From Oxyruncus cristatus (Eukaryota; Chordata; Aves; Passeriformes; Cotingidae): DNA of 64,000 bases. Below are positions 37,901-51,100 of the stretch, piece after piece. The stretch lies in the NCBI GenBank assembly GCA_013399855.1, contig VXAY01001101.1, forward strand, positions 1,013,965 through 1,077,964, written 5' to 3'. A program made the position numbers and the translations under genes. The notes beneath the pieces were generated by a model. It was not told the origin of the DNA and did not search any database. It saw only the letters and a list, made by a program, of their open reading frames with translations. Position 1 is the first letter of the stretch; every line of letters starts with the position of its first letter.

Positions 37901-40900
37901 TTCCTGGGGAAGCCTGAAGAATCAAGGTGATGACCAGACTGAGGTGAACTTCTGGCAATGTTGTTTTCTCACTGTGCACATCCACACACTTTCAACAGGC
38001 CTTTTTTTGCCTTATCGGTCATGAACATGCAAATATGTGCACCAGGCTATTAAATAAGACCATGTGTAGGACCTTGATGGCATTGTTTTTGAGCCAAAAT
38101 CCTGTTTAGATGATTGTGGACGTGTTTTGTTTTATGTTGGAAAGGTTCTGATTTAAATCAAAGATTTTCCCTGACATACTCTTGCATACAATGTTCCAGG
38201 AGAAACTGAAACAAAACCATCATGGTATCTTAAGGGAAAACAAGAAAAAATCCTGGTCTTTTTGTAACAATTGTCTAAAAGGTCTTGCATTCAAGAATAA
38301 ATGAGTCAAGAAATATAATGAGCCCAGGTTTGCTTTATTTTTGTTTGTTTTTTTCCCCCAAAACATGCTTCAAGTAGAAGATTCAAATGACTTTTTTTTC
38401 CCTCAAGTGTTAGTGCTTGCTGGAAAATTTGGTCTGGAAAATATTTCTTACTGAGTTCAGGCAAACAGGATTTTCACCAGTGAAAGCCATCTGTTTACAG
38501 GGCATACAAGGATATCTGCCTATAGAAGGGATGCTGAAATGGTCCATGCTGAAATGGTTAGCCATCCAACCTGCTGTCACTTGTTAGAGATGATCATACA
38601 TGGGTGGATTCAATGGCAGAGGAGTGTGCATAAAAATGTAATGTCTGAAAAATTCTTGCTGTTACATCATTTTGACATGAAAAGATTTTTACCTGAAACT
38701 ATTGCAAATTAGACTCAAATATTTGTTTTAATTTTGATTCATGAAGATAACTGTAAGATTTTAAAATGAGACTAGGAAGTTATCCTCTTTCCTGGCCCTG
38801 TAACATTCTTTTTCGTTTCTGTATTTTTATGTTACATGACATTGTCTAGGAAAAAATTGCACATGATCCTAATCTCCAGGCATGTTTTTTTCCAGAGAGA
38901 AACCAGCGGAACATTTACAGTAATTAACATATTTTCTATCTTCTCATTTTGTTAATGATATCTCTTTCAAGGCTGTGCAGTAATTACTGCCCACAGAGGT
39001 ATGTGCTCTGAAATAAATTAATGACCAATGACCAATAATGATTATAGATGTAATCATCCATTGTGAAATATAGGCTAAAATAGGTACTAGAAACAGTGTT
39101 GGAAGGGAAAATAAACTGCACTGATAAACTGTGCTGTTCAACACCAATAACATTATTTTAGAAATGGATCAGAAAAATATAGAGTAAGTTATTTTCTAAT
39201 TATAGCGTTAGTAACTTTCTATTTTTTATTTCTAAAATATTTCTTCAACAGATGGATACACTAATGAGTTAAAACACCCTACACAAGCTATGATTTTTTT
39301 GGTGAAACCTTCTTTAGAGATATGAGTTGATTGTTAAATGCTCTTATTTTCCAGATGAGTTTTCAAACCAGAATTAGAACTTTAATTTCATGTAAATGTG
39401 AGTTTGAGAATCTCAACCTCAAATTTTTTTGACAATTTCACTTGTTAAACCAAATACTGCAGATAAAAAAAAAAATCCCTCGTCTGTACCTGTACAATTT
39501 TGAACTGATATTTGCATACAGAATGTGAAAGCTTAAAGGTGGAGAGTCTCCAACAGATTAATATGACCTTGCCATTCAAAGAAAGCATAAAGCATACACA
39601 AACTTTTTTTAAAAAATAATATTTAATAAAGAAAAACCCTGCATTTTGTTTAAGGAGTAATTTGTTTTTAAAATAGTTTTAAAAAATCCAGTAGTAATTT
39701 TTTAAAACCTACACTAAGAACATGATTCTTTTTCAAACAGTGTAGTTCAGAAGTCTTGTTGAAATCCGATAATTTGGTAGTTCCCCAATAAGAAATAGAC
39801 ATCTTAAACATCTTAAATATTTGACCCCTTGGCCTTATAAAGCACATTTTCACTTTAGCAAACCTTGATAATGTGCAGGGTGGTTTGGATTAACATCTGT
39901 ACTGTCCTTACCTGTCTTTAGGCATCTTGGTTTAAGAAAACACAGCTTTGGAAAATAAGCTCACTTGGAGGAGTCCTGTATTTCGCACTGTGCAACAACA
40001 GGCAGTGTAAGAGTGGCTCTTTTCTTAAATATTCAGTGTTTTCATCTTTGAAACCATGAATTTTGGAGGCATGTGTAAAAGAAGAGGTGAATGCACATTG
40101 AATTTTGACCTGAGACCTTTATGTTCTTAAATTTACCCAAATTGATGGATTTAGCTCTATTTGAGCTCTTGTTAAGATATGCTATCTCACAGTGGGTTAC
40201 ATTCTGATTTTTCTTTCCAAGTTAATGCCAGCATAAATAGAAAACATGCTCTGCAAGTGAACAATGTGGGAGAGGGAGACTATAAAATCCAAATGTGCGT
40301 ATAAGCAGCCACAAGTCCATTATCTGAAGTGGTTATGTCATCTTACACCAGCAGAAAGCTCAGCCCCTCTACATTTGATTCCTAAATCTCACCTTACATC
40401 AGATGTTCAAAGGTTCAGATGAATAAGATATGTCTCTATAGTGTGTGTTTTAAATTAAAAGCTAGGGAAAAGATGTCTCTCGATTTCTGGATGACAGTCT
40501 TGGAAAATGTGTTTCAACTGGCAGCTGCCCTCTTCCTATTTGCGTCCACCCTCACCAAGAAACCGGTATCCAGCAATGCCGGGGCTGATACACTCGACAA
40601 AACCAGTAACCTCCCTTTGGTTTTTCTTCCCTGGTTTGTTCTGGGTGCTGAGAGGTGGCTTTGAAAGGGTAGCATGTATAAGGCAGAAATATTTCTTGAG
40701 GGTATGGGAGGATGTTCTCTTGTTTGAAGGAAACCAAGACTTCCAACTGATTTTAATTTTATTTTTAATGTTCATGGGAACCAGTCTTACATGCCTGACT
40801 GAATTCAGAGTTTGGATTTTTGGCAGGTTTTTATTTGAGCCCAGCTTGGCTGTTTTTCAAAGTGTCCAGATTGCTCACATTAAATCTGAATAAGCACTAC

Positions 40901-41900
40901 CCACTAGTTTAATCAGAGTCATCTGGTACACCTCTAATTAGTGTTAGTTAAAGTTGAAATTCTTAATAATACAAAATGCTGCATTTTTGGGATGTATTTA
41001 GTAAACTCCTGAATATGAATTGTAGGAGAGAAAGTATCTTTTGCAATGTTATTCAAAAACTGAAATGCATGAATTAGGATGGCAATGACAAAATGATAAC
41101 AAAATAAAGCTAAGTTCCTGAAAAATGCCATCTTTATCCATTTAGGCATGCACACACATCGAATATTTTTGATAAAAATGCATTTATGAACTTTAGTTGT
41201 TGTTCTTGCTAATTGACTATAACAGTACATTGTGCACAAAGCAGTAAAACATGTACACATCTGGGAGTATTTCAGCAATTATCAAATACGCATGTGACAT
41301 TGTTGGTTTAGATATAAATTGTTTCCTAGTCTTAACCCACTGCAATAAATGGTATGTAAACAAAGTGTTATAAAAGTATCTTTCTGTTTTAATTCAGTCT
41401 AGGATTTGGCTGAGTCAGAAACATCATTAGTGTGTTACTGCAGGTTGTCAAAAATGAAGCTTGAAAATTATGTTCTTGTGCAGTTATTGGCTCTAAAGGA
41501 TCAAGACACCCTACAAATCTAATTTTTTGTATTACAATCTATACCAATGTGGTGCTTGTTTTTGTTGAATTCTTTCCTGGATTCTTGCCTTTGAAAGTGT
41601 TTTAACTTTTATTATGTTGAGACATTGACCAATTAAAACAGCAAGCCCAGCAGTTTGATGTTTTTATTAAAGTGTTCCCCAAATTAGGAATGCTAGATTT
41701 ATGACTTTGATTTTTCAGGTGTTACTTCTAAATCCTGAAGAACTGGTGAACCATACTCTTATATTTTGCAGATGAGCTATTGTTTTTACATGTGTAACGT
41801 AGCAATAGTGCAAAAAGTATCTGTTCACTCAGATTTATGTCTTCAGATGTTCTTGTTTCTCAATCATGCTTCAATTGATACTCTGGACATGGAAATACCA
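34950..41900. other. AT-rich noncoding stretch
   Basis: No gene is supported. It contains a MIR-type fragment at 36,120-36,232 and a CpG-enriched spot at 40,540-40,620 with overlapping open frames on both strands. The rest is unique AT-rich sequence with short T and A runs. Confidence 0.65.
36120..36232 (+). repeat. MIR/CORE-SINE 3' half
   Basis: CCTGTAAAATGCTTTGATGA followed by AAAACGCTCGCAAGGAGTGA and GTATTTTATTATTATGAC matches the 3' part of MIR-related SINEs (TGTAAAGTGCTTTGAGATCC, GATGAAAGGCGCTATAGAAG, TATTATTATTATTAT). The upstream part near 36,125-36,175 fits the TCTGTAAAATGGGAATAATG region loosely. Confidence 0.6.
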
Positions 41901-41911
41901 TTTATATTTTT

Positions 41912-41917
41912 TTTATT
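41912..41917 (-). terminator. Possible poly(A) signal for the 42.7 kb exon
   Basis: The minus strand reads AATAAA here, about 770 bases past the stop codon at 42,689-42,691. No closer AATAAA or ATTAAA was found on that strand. The hexamer is common in AT-rich DNA, so this is only a candidate end for the 3' untranslated region. Confidence 0.2.
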
Positions 41918-41973
41918 GGACATATTTCAGCCTCACTGTTTGAGGATTCAATGGATTGTGATTACAGAGTTGG

Positions 41974-41991
41974 TTTTTTTTTTTTTTTTTT
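41974..41991 (+). repeat. T18 homopolymer
   Basis: This is an uninterrupted T run. A second T run lies at 42,275-42,289. Both are simple sequence, possibly decayed poly-A tails of minus-strand retroposons with no visible body. Confidence 0.8.
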
Positions 41992-42688
41992 CCAAGGGCA
42001 TCTGTTCTTAGCCACAGCTGAGGATGGGGCCCACTGAGCTGACTGGAAGGATCCACCTAGAATTTGTTGAATTAAGTCCTTGCACCTGGATATAATTGTC
42101 ATGCTGCTGTGCTGGGGTTTTCTTAAGCTACTGGTAAAACAAATTAGCTCAATTTAAACTGGCATCCAGTAGGGAAGCAACAACTCACCTCATATAATGT
42201 TTTTCAAATAATTATTTTTCCATTGCCAGTTTTGCTTCATGAATATTTTTCTAAAGGCAGGATGAATTGTTAGATTTTTTTTTTTTTTTAGTTAGATACA
42301 AGAAGCAACAAAAAGCATTCTATTCTGTTTATCTGCTGAGTTACAATTAATAGTAGGGTACTACGTGATTATCGGTTTTATGTGACTATATCTTAGAGAA
42401 ATATATGTATATAAATACATATGAAAAAGGAGGTAACAGCAGATAAAACAGATTTAAAAATGCAGTACCACAGCAACACCCTTTACCCTTCCGAAACCAC
42501 CAAAGCAGTCTCGACATATACACTTTATGTACCTTTTGCCAGATTTAGCACTATAATTGTCTAACCACTTTTACATTTGGGAAAGACTCATGCAAGTTTG
42601 TTTTTTTGTTGAACAGTAGACAAAGGTAGTCATTTGTCTGACATGGGAATTTGTATAAATACCATGGGATCTCATTTCCTTCTGTATT

Positions 42689-42852
42689 TTAGAGCTGTTT
42701 GAACTTGGCAACAAAATTCACAAGCTTCCTGGAAGGTCCACAAAGGTTCATCGCCTCAGTTGGACTTGCAGTGGCAAGACGTAGCATGAATCCCTGGAAT
42801 GTGTGCATCTGTGTTAGCTTCAGCTTTTCATAATATTCTCCAAATGTAGACT
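42689..42852 (-). CDS. Candidate terminal coding exon, unidentified gene
   Basis: On the minus strand the sequence TTTTTCATTGTTTTCCCCCAG ends at 42,853. This is a textbook 3' splice site with a long pyrimidine tract and CAG. Directly after it 164 bases run open: two bases finishing a split codon, 53 codons, and a TAA at 42,689-42,691. The peptide begins STFGEYYEKLKLTQ, passes through FQGFMLRLATASPTEA and ends KLVNFVAKFKQL. It has a protein-like mix of charged, aromatic and aliphatic residues, with an amphipathic, basic C-terminus. Nothing in it matches a domain I can name, so the function is unknown. A 53-codon open frame alone can occur by chance (probability roughly 0.08 per frame), so the call rests on the splice site plus composition. 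Upstream exons must lie at higher coordinates. The preceding exon should end one base into a codon, and I found no secure partner. Confidence 0.45.
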
Positions 42853-43014
42853 CTGGGGGAAAACAATGAAAAATAATCTCTTCAGCTGAACGTTTCAGGA
42901 TGACTTCTAAAATGCAAGAAATATTATTTTTACTGCTGCTCTAAATATTACTGTTATTTTACTAGTAGATGACATGTTAATTTGGAGAAGAGGGGTGTAT
43001 GGATGGTAGTTTTG

Positions 43015-43135
43015 GATGTGTCTATAGTACAACCCCAGCTTCAGCTGCTGATCAAAGATGATGTTCTTGTGACCTGCTCAAGTCATGAGGATACCAACTT
43101 AAATTGCTAAAAGATAACCTAGGTTGAAGCTACCT
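43015..43135. repeat. Possible decayed DNA-transposon-like repeat
   Basis: GTGTCTATAGTACAACCCCA resembles the GTGTCTACACTGCAA start of short nonautonomous elements common in sauropsids. The rest is too diverged to place. It is a weak call. Confidence 0.25.
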
Positions 43136-45128
43136 CTTGTTTTTTACATTTTAAAGAAAACTTAGGAATGTGAAGGGAGTCCTGGTCATCTTCTTAGATA
43201 CTGTGGCAGAAATATAGATGTACATAGTGTCATAGACCATCCTCTGAGCTACTCTCTTGTTGAGTAGACTCAAATGCAACAGGAATGTGAATCAGGAAAG
43301 CAGTCCTTTTCTGAAGGATGGCAAAATGTCCAAAGATCAAAATTTAAACGCAGAAGCTGCTGTCAGTCCTCTAGCTGTGCAGTGAATTTCATATATTGGA
43401 GACTGTATGTTTACAGCAGCAGGGGCAAGCGCAGACATTTCCGTGGCTCTCGTGCGTGGCCCTGAGACTAATGGAAAAGTGCTAAGTGCAGACTGTCCTG
43501 CAAGAAGGCAACTTTCAAATAGCAGTGTAAGGTGTAAGGCAGTTCAGTTGGTTGTTTTAAAATGACCTCTGTTATAAAACAAATCTTATTTTTTAACTGC
43601 TGAGTCTGATTCTTGCTTACAGTGAAGCCTGGTTTCTCCAATCCAGCAGTGCAACAGGCACTCCCCCTTGGCATAGATTTACCATTGGTGCTCTAGCTGG
43701 AGGCTCTGTACAGGCCTGGGATGCAGAAAATTCACGGGGCAAAAGAGGCCAGCACATAAAATAATGTTGACTGAGTTATCTGTTTTCTTTAGAAGAGGAG
43801 GTCATGGGAGTGAGTTACTTTACCCTCACTCTTTGTACCGGTGCACACCCAGAGCAAAGTTTTTCTTCCAACTGCAGTAGCCCTGAATCGATGCATATGA
43901 GAATGGGCAAGCATGTCGCTTTCACACAATATTCCTTTTCATAAGTTCATTTTTCATGAGCTTTAGGGGAAAAGAAAAAACCTACAGTCTTCGCTCAGAG
44001 TTACGTAACAGCTGTGGCTGGTGTAAAGGTCACCTTGACTCCTTTCCATGCCCCCTCTCCTGTCCTGGAGAAAGTAGGAAAAACCCATAGCAAACTAAGT
44101 TTAATATTTTTTTTACCTTATGTGATGATAATCCTAGACCTGCACTTAGAGAGAAACTTCCAGTAGGAAATTAAGCTAAACTGAAAAGCATAACAAACCC
44201 CAAATCATCTAGACTCAGGAATTCCTCCAGTGTTTTATTCTTTACTGCTTATTAATAGAGCCAATACTAAACCCAAAAGGAAGCTAGCAATATCCTGTTC
44301 TTTTTTTTTTTCTTGTTATAGTGTGGATTTTTGTTTAGTAAACTCCATGTCAGATCTTCTAATTTTATTATTGAACTCACAATGTGAATAAATGTACAGA
44401 CATGACTAATAGCATTCTCTTACAACTTCATTACAGGGTAATAGACATGTGGGTTTTAAAATTGTTTTTTTTTCTTTTCAGACAGAGTGTTTACAATATA
44501 AATGAACTCTCATATCTTGCCTTCTTTTTCTCTTTAGACTCTTTTCATTTGCTTTTAGATTTGGGTCATAGAAAAATGTGAGTGGGTGCTAGTGATTTGG
44601 GTCATCTGCATGCAATTAGAAAGGAAAAGGTGATTCTATTTTTTTTTTTTTAATTTTTTTTCACTGTCAAGTAGTGGGAGAGTTGTAGGAAAAAGTGTAT
44701 TTATGCATAAAATGCAAAACTCCCAGTGAAAGAATGAACCTCTTTTATCATTGCAGAAAAAAATCCATCTTCAATAATTAACAGTCAGACTATCTGCACA
44801 CTATGTTTCTTCTTGACATCTGAGAACTGCTTCACTTCTTGAACCAATAGCTGCTATACAGCAACCAGCATCAATCCTGAATGAAAAAATTGTCCCAACT
44901 GCTGGTGAATGGCACTCAGTAGGTTTCCCATTGAACTATGCTTCGAAACAATGATGCACATTGGTAAATCACTGTGTGTGCCTTTCACTTCTTATGCATA
45001 TCCCATACTGGACAGCTTCCATTCACTCCGGCACCCATTGCAAACAAATGTAACTATGCATCAGAGATGAAAGTGAAAATGCATATGTTAAATCCCAAAT
45101 GGAAGCAGAAGAGTGTAATATATACATA

Positions 45129-45141
45129 GTTGCTTAGCAAC
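45129..45141. promoter_or_regulatory. X-box-like (RFX) palindrome
   Basis: GTTGCTTAGCAAC is a perfect palindrome of GTTGC and GCAAC around TTA, matching the RFX X-box layout. An AT-rich TATATACATA lies just upstream, and a CRE/AP-1-like TGACATCA plus a small GC rise lie within 60 bases downstream. The cluster looks like a promoter or enhancer core, but no downstream exon is evident. Confidence 0.4.
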
Positions 45142-48100
45142 AAACATGTTTTGGCCACAAGAATGGTGACATCAGTCAGAGGAGCGAGAGGGAAGCTGCT
45201 CTGCCCTCCTTGTCTCTCTCCCTAGAAGCTTCAGAAAGGTCTTTCCTTATTTCTTTCAAAGCAGAAGAGCGAGGGCTATTGTAGACATTTGTTTAGGCTA
45301 TTAATGCAACAGACTGTAGGACAATTGGACTTGGAGCAGGGAAATCTGTTTTCCTTCTGGGTGTCTGTTGCAATGGTGCATGTCCTCCCCTATGGCCAGG
45401 TGCTTCAGTCCTCACTGCAGAGCCCCTCTAAACTGGAACACTCAAATAGGAGAAATGAAGTCTAAAAATACAAACTGCTGGAAATAAAAAACATTATTGT
45501 CATCACTCTGGTTTTGAACCTATCGTGTCTTTCATGCTCTTATGACGGGTCCCTACCATGACCCTTTCAAGGTCCTTAGAAACTTTTATTCTACTGGTAT
45601 TTCATGTTCATCTGGCTCTGCATTTTTTCAGGAAAGCAAGCAATGTTTATTTCAGTAATTCATGCACTGTCTATGGCAAGTAGACAGGTATTAATCAATT
45701 CCTCTCATTTCAGATGGTTTGAGCATCTCTTCTCTCTTTTTTCCCCTTCTCTCCCCTTCCTGTGTGCTGTGGTGTGCACATTGTCCTGCCCTCTGCCACA
45801 GGAGGCAGAGAAGAAAGCTGGCAAGTCCTGGTTTGAGTTCTGTGCGCCTCTCCACACACAGATGTGAGCTCTGTGCGTGGCTGACACAATGTTCCTCGTG
45901 CTTTCAGCAGCCTCCTTGCTCGACCGTACCACAGCATCTTTCACATAGAGATGAATTGCATATTTGGGGTCAAATCAATCTGCCAATCTGCGTTGCTGCA
46001 GATGCATCCCTCAATACGTTGTTTTTGAGTATTTCTTTTTAATTTAAGGTAGTGGATGTACTTTGGTGGATCCCCAGTGGGGAGAAAGAACCTTTCAGGC
46101 AAGCACTTTCTTGACAGTGTGAGAGATGTGTAGCAATGCAAGATATATTTAAGAACTCAAATGAAATTAAAGTCATGGATGAAAGCAGGGTTAAAGTACC
46201 ATTATGGTAAAACAAGACCTTTATTTCCATTCATGGAGATATTATGTAGATAGAGTTTTATTTGCTCTCATTTTTTATGAATTTATAGGGACCCTTTTTC
46301 ACACACTAGCACATATCAAATTGACAAGATATAACTGATAATAAATACTTACTATCAGATAAGTTTGGGGAGAAACAGTGTGTCATTCTGAAAATATGGA
46401 GAAACTTGAGACAAAGATATGGTGGTGCCTCTGAGCAGAAAGGTAAATGAGGTCATCATGACAGGGTAGATCAAAACAGAGGGAAGACAAAAAGGAGTAT
46501 CATAAAAGGCTGGAAAACAGGGAAAAGTGTGATATTGATTCTTTATGAAGAGCAAGAATATTTTCTTTTCTTGAAATGCCTAGAAAAAGAACCAGGAAGT
46601 GTATGGTCAATGTCCTCAGCAAAGAGTTGAGGTGAATTCTTGTCTTCATTTTCATCTGTGACTTAAAGCAATTCTCCTGCCATGGCTCTCAGCCTCAATA
46701 GGAGTACTAACATATGGATCTGAAGTCCATGGCTGGCTCCTCAGAAAGACCATAAGTGAAACTGGGTTCCCATATCTGAAGTTGGCACCTTGAGCAATGA
46801 AGTGAAATTTGTTGGCTGGAGATCCCCCAACAAATTCTCCTTCCATGTTACTGCGCTTTTCACCCTGTCTGTCAACTCTTCTTTTTTAATTTGTGAAATG
46901 AATGACTATATCAGCCAAGAAGATAATTAAACTAGCAACCAAAATAGATATTTTAGAGGCCTGTTAGATTGCTGGTATTTTACGTCTGAATAATAAAATT
47001 TTTTAATGATAATTGCTGTCATTGAGTAAAACGAGATTTTCCAATTCACATTAATTACTGAACTCTAATTTATTTCCCAATGTATACATTTTAGTTTATA
47101 TCTCTGTGACTCTACTCTTTAAACATCGGCTCAATCGTTTGTCAAGTATTTTCTTTCTGTGAAGTGTAATTTATAATTTTCCTAACGGAATTATTGTCTT
47201 CTTCTATAGCTAACCACATAGATGCACAGGTAGTTTCCTTTTAAAAAAGATATACCTCAATGCTAAAGATAATAACTCTATCCATACTTTTAGTAGTTGT
47301 GCTGTGAAGCTCTAATCAAGTGAAAAGTGTCTGTAAAATTATATCAAAGATTATTAACAATTTCACATCTCTAGGAGTAAAGTTTGAGTTTGCAAGATTA
47401 ATAATATGAGAAAAGCTGGAACGGAACCCTGCAAGTTCTGAGTGTGAGTCAGTTCTGCTGTATGATCTCTAGTTTTCTGTCCCTCCATCTTTTAGACAAG
47501 TGACATCTCTGCCCCACCTCATTGCGTTTGCCTTCATGTCTGCAGTGAGCCCTGTAGAGTCTGTACAGACTGTACTTCCATGTCACTTGGAGTCATGTTG
47601 GAATTCTTAGCAGCTGTACTGGTCCAGTGACATGATCAGATAACTTGGCTTTATGACAGACTTCCGAAACTGTGCACACAGGTCTCCTCAAGAATTATTA
47701 AACGTCTTACAGGAAAAATTGCGAATACCTCAAACCCTGTTTAACCTTTCCCTCTCTTGATAAGCTCCTAAGAAAAGCTAAGGAAACATAGCTTTGATGA
47801 AACCTGCCATAAGATGGGTATTTTCCCAGTTGGAAAACCATATTTGGAGATCAGTTGTCAATGAGACACTGTTCAGATGGAAATCTGCACCAAGCAGGGT
47901 CCTGTGCTGTGTTCTGGTATCACTGATTAGAGTCAGTAGCATCCTGGGTGCAGGAACCAATTGTGACTGTTATATCCACAAGGAACTTGAGCCTGGGAAA
48001 ACTGAGGTATGTTAGAGGGTGAAACGAAATCAGACTGGAGAAATGACTGGAAAAAATGTTATGCATTGTGGAGAGAAAATAAAAGGTCTTTACTCTATAG

Positions 48101-51100
48101 ACAGAGGAAAAGTCAACTGCAGAAATGCAGAATGGAGAATAAAATACTTGATTCTGGAGAAAATAATAGAGAAGTTACAATGGTTTCAACTTGACTTTCA
48201 GCCTTCAATGATAAAATGTTGTAAAAAATAAAAATATATTACTGAGAATTTTTTTTCATGAGTATAATCTGGAAGATAGGTATATGTGTCCTTCTAGCTT
48301 CCTCAGCATGCACAAGCTTTGGGCATTACTTTCCAAAAATGATGTGGAGCAAAGGAGAGAATCCTGAGCCAAGTGGTCAGAACTGGGGAAATTGGATAGA
48401 GAAATCTGAAGGATGGAAGCTGTGTACAGTATACAGAAAGGAACACAACAATCTTCAAATACCTAAAAGGTTGCTGAAGAGTGAAAAGAAATTAGCTAAC
48501 ACTTTTTCCCTGAATTGGTAAGAAAATATAGACTTAGATTACTCCAAGAAAAATTTAGATTAGGCATTATAAAAGTCATAATTGAAGAAAAGGTCAGATG
48601 GCATTGAGAAAATGTGTGCATTTCCATCGCTGAAGGACTTAAAAAACAAGTTAAATAAATGACTGTCAAAAGTAGCACAGATACAGTTGATTTTTGACCT
48701 CTCAAAATCTCTTTCAGCTCCACTTTCTATTATTTTCTCCAAGTGGATTCTGCCTCTTGGATGTCTGTTGGTAAAGCCAGCAATCACAATAATAACGTAG
48801 AAGCAGAGGCCTGTAAACACAGAGGATCTGGTACAGTTTCCAGTCATGTCATTTAGCCTCTAGCGGAAAGTGCCAAGATATGTGCTTTGGAAGACTCGTA
48901 GGGCACATAGCTGCATGTCAGCCTATTTCAATTAGTGTGTTGAAATGGCGGATTACACATCTCTATAAAAATGAAATTGGTCTCATCCCTGAAATTATAA
49001 AAAGCCTGAGGATCCAATGGAAAAATTAAATCTTGAGCACCTCGATTTCAGGGGCCACTGAAATGCATCGTACCACTGCTTCTATGGCACCCCACTGCTA
49101 TTGCTCGTCCCCTCTGGATGTCCCCTCTCCCACAGTGTGGGGTCACAGAGACAGGGAAGCACTGATGGAGAGCAGTCCCTAACAGATGGCTTTCTGCATG
49201 GAGTGTGTTGGCTGCTGAGATCTCGGTGAGCCCTGGGAGCCTTAGCTCTGTAGTTTTCTGAAGACAGTCTTGCTCTCTTAAGTGCCTGTGTTCAGACTAT
49301 TTAAATGTGGAACTTAGATGGATTTTGAGTGTTTAATGGTACAACTGTCCCCTCTGCAATATCTGCTTGTGGAACATTGTAACACACCATCCATTCACTA
49401 TCAAGTGCCCCAGCTAGGAGCTCAGGTGAGCTGATGGTTTGTAGTATCCCTTGTGTGCTCAGCCACTTCCCTCTTTAGAGTCCTCTCCTTCCAATCCATC
49501 TGTATCCCCTGCCACCAGCCAACACATATGCCTCCCCCAAGCCCCAGGGGGAGTTATCATGAGATCTATCTGAGACTCAAAAATTTCTCTGATTTTCTTA
49601 TTTCTTCATGCCAGTTAGTGGGGGCTGACAGTGTCTCTGAAGCTACTGGTCACCACTGTGGTCCCTTCTACCCGTTGGGTGCTGTAGGTGGATAGCAGCC
49701 CTTGGCAGAGGCAGAGACTCAGCCCTTTATATGTCTCTATCTGAGAGGTAACCAAGGGGGGGGTCTTTCCTGGTGGCTCCTCTGGTCCTGCTGAGGCTGC
49801 AGCACTCGGTGAGCAGGTCATGGACAGCACTGAGAGCCACAGAACTACAGGCTGCTGTCCAGAGGGGAGACTGAACTCTGACAGATCTTTCCATCCCATG
49901 TTGGGTGGTGAGTAACCCTGAGGGGAAAGCAAACGCAGAGGAAAGATTGGGCAGAGTTCAGGCAGCTTCCCTGGGGAGGAAGCTTAGCTTTCCATGTGTG
50001 GATCCATGCTCTGTACATGAATGCAGTGGCATTTCTGTCTCTCCAACATTTCCTCCAAAAACTGCTCCAGGATGACTTGCTTGTTGGATGTGGGTGGAAC
50101 CGGCATTGCATTTCTTGTGGACCAAGGCACAGAGTTCTTGGGAAATGGTCTCAGGAGTTGTTATTTCCATAACTCTCATCCTCCAGGGACTGGGGGAAGT
50201 GGGGACAGGAAGAATTGTGAGGAAAAAATATCCAACTTACTGTCTCTGATACCGCATGCTTGAGCTCTAAAAGTACTGTCTTCTAGATGCCTATAAAAAT
50301 TAGTGACACTACTGAGTCACTGAATTTGTTGGTTCACCTTTTAACTCTTTTTGTGGTGAGAAAGACACTGAAGGGTGGTGGGACAACTCCAAAAACTTCT
50401 ACCAGCAGTCTTTAAGCCTGGCACACCGGTTCATCCTCTCCTTCCACCTTCCCTCCTCCCAGTCCTTCACAGCCCCAGTGGACCACATCAGCCATCACAG
50501 AGAATGCAAACAAAGTATTTTTGCACAATGCCAAAGTGACTGCAGTATATCAGGGAGGACTGCCACACCACAAAACGCTTCAGACGCAGGCAAGTGGGAA
50601 TCACAAAAGCTGGATGTGCAGGTTGGATTCTCTCTGCTTACCCCTGTGCTGCATTTTGGTTGACAGACAAGAAATAAAATGCACACAGATATTTTAGCAG
50701 GTGCACAGGCAGTAGTGGCGGCAGGTCTAAGGTTCATGAGGTGGTTTTTGGACTATAATGCCGCTGCAGTTCAGTTTTCAAGAAAGGAGCACTGGTGCGA
50801 CAGCAACAGACTGAATGCTGCCCAAAATTTTTCTTTGCATTTCTTTGCTTCTTTTTCAGCAGGGGGGAACATTTGGTGTGGGTGCTTCTGAAAGGAAAGG
50901 CTTGGAGGCCCATCTTCTGGCCTGCAACAAAATGATTTGTATTTTTAAAAATTTCCTTATATATGAATTATTTAAGAAAACATCAATGTGCATGAAACAA
51001 AATTAATTTTAAATGGAACACTTTTGAAATGAAAATGTTCTTTTCAGATAAGGCCAGAATAAAATGCTTTGAAACTTTTCTGCTCCGTTTGATTTTGAAA

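Noticed and set aside
43621..43715. Splice-bounded 95-base open segment on the minus strand
   Set aside because: Good acceptor and GTAAGC donor, but one open frame in 95 bases is expected about half the time, and its end phase does not join the candidate terminal exon at 42,689-42,852.
48009..48521. Run of lysine- and glutamate-rich open frames
   Set aside because: Purine-rich composition produces such frames. No domain, splice site or conservation signal is visible.
49958..50263. Plus-strand frame containing VDQGTEF, which recalls a retroviral integrase motif
   Set aside because: A single short resemblance with no other integrase or polymerase motifs and no terminal repeats nearby. It is treated as chance.
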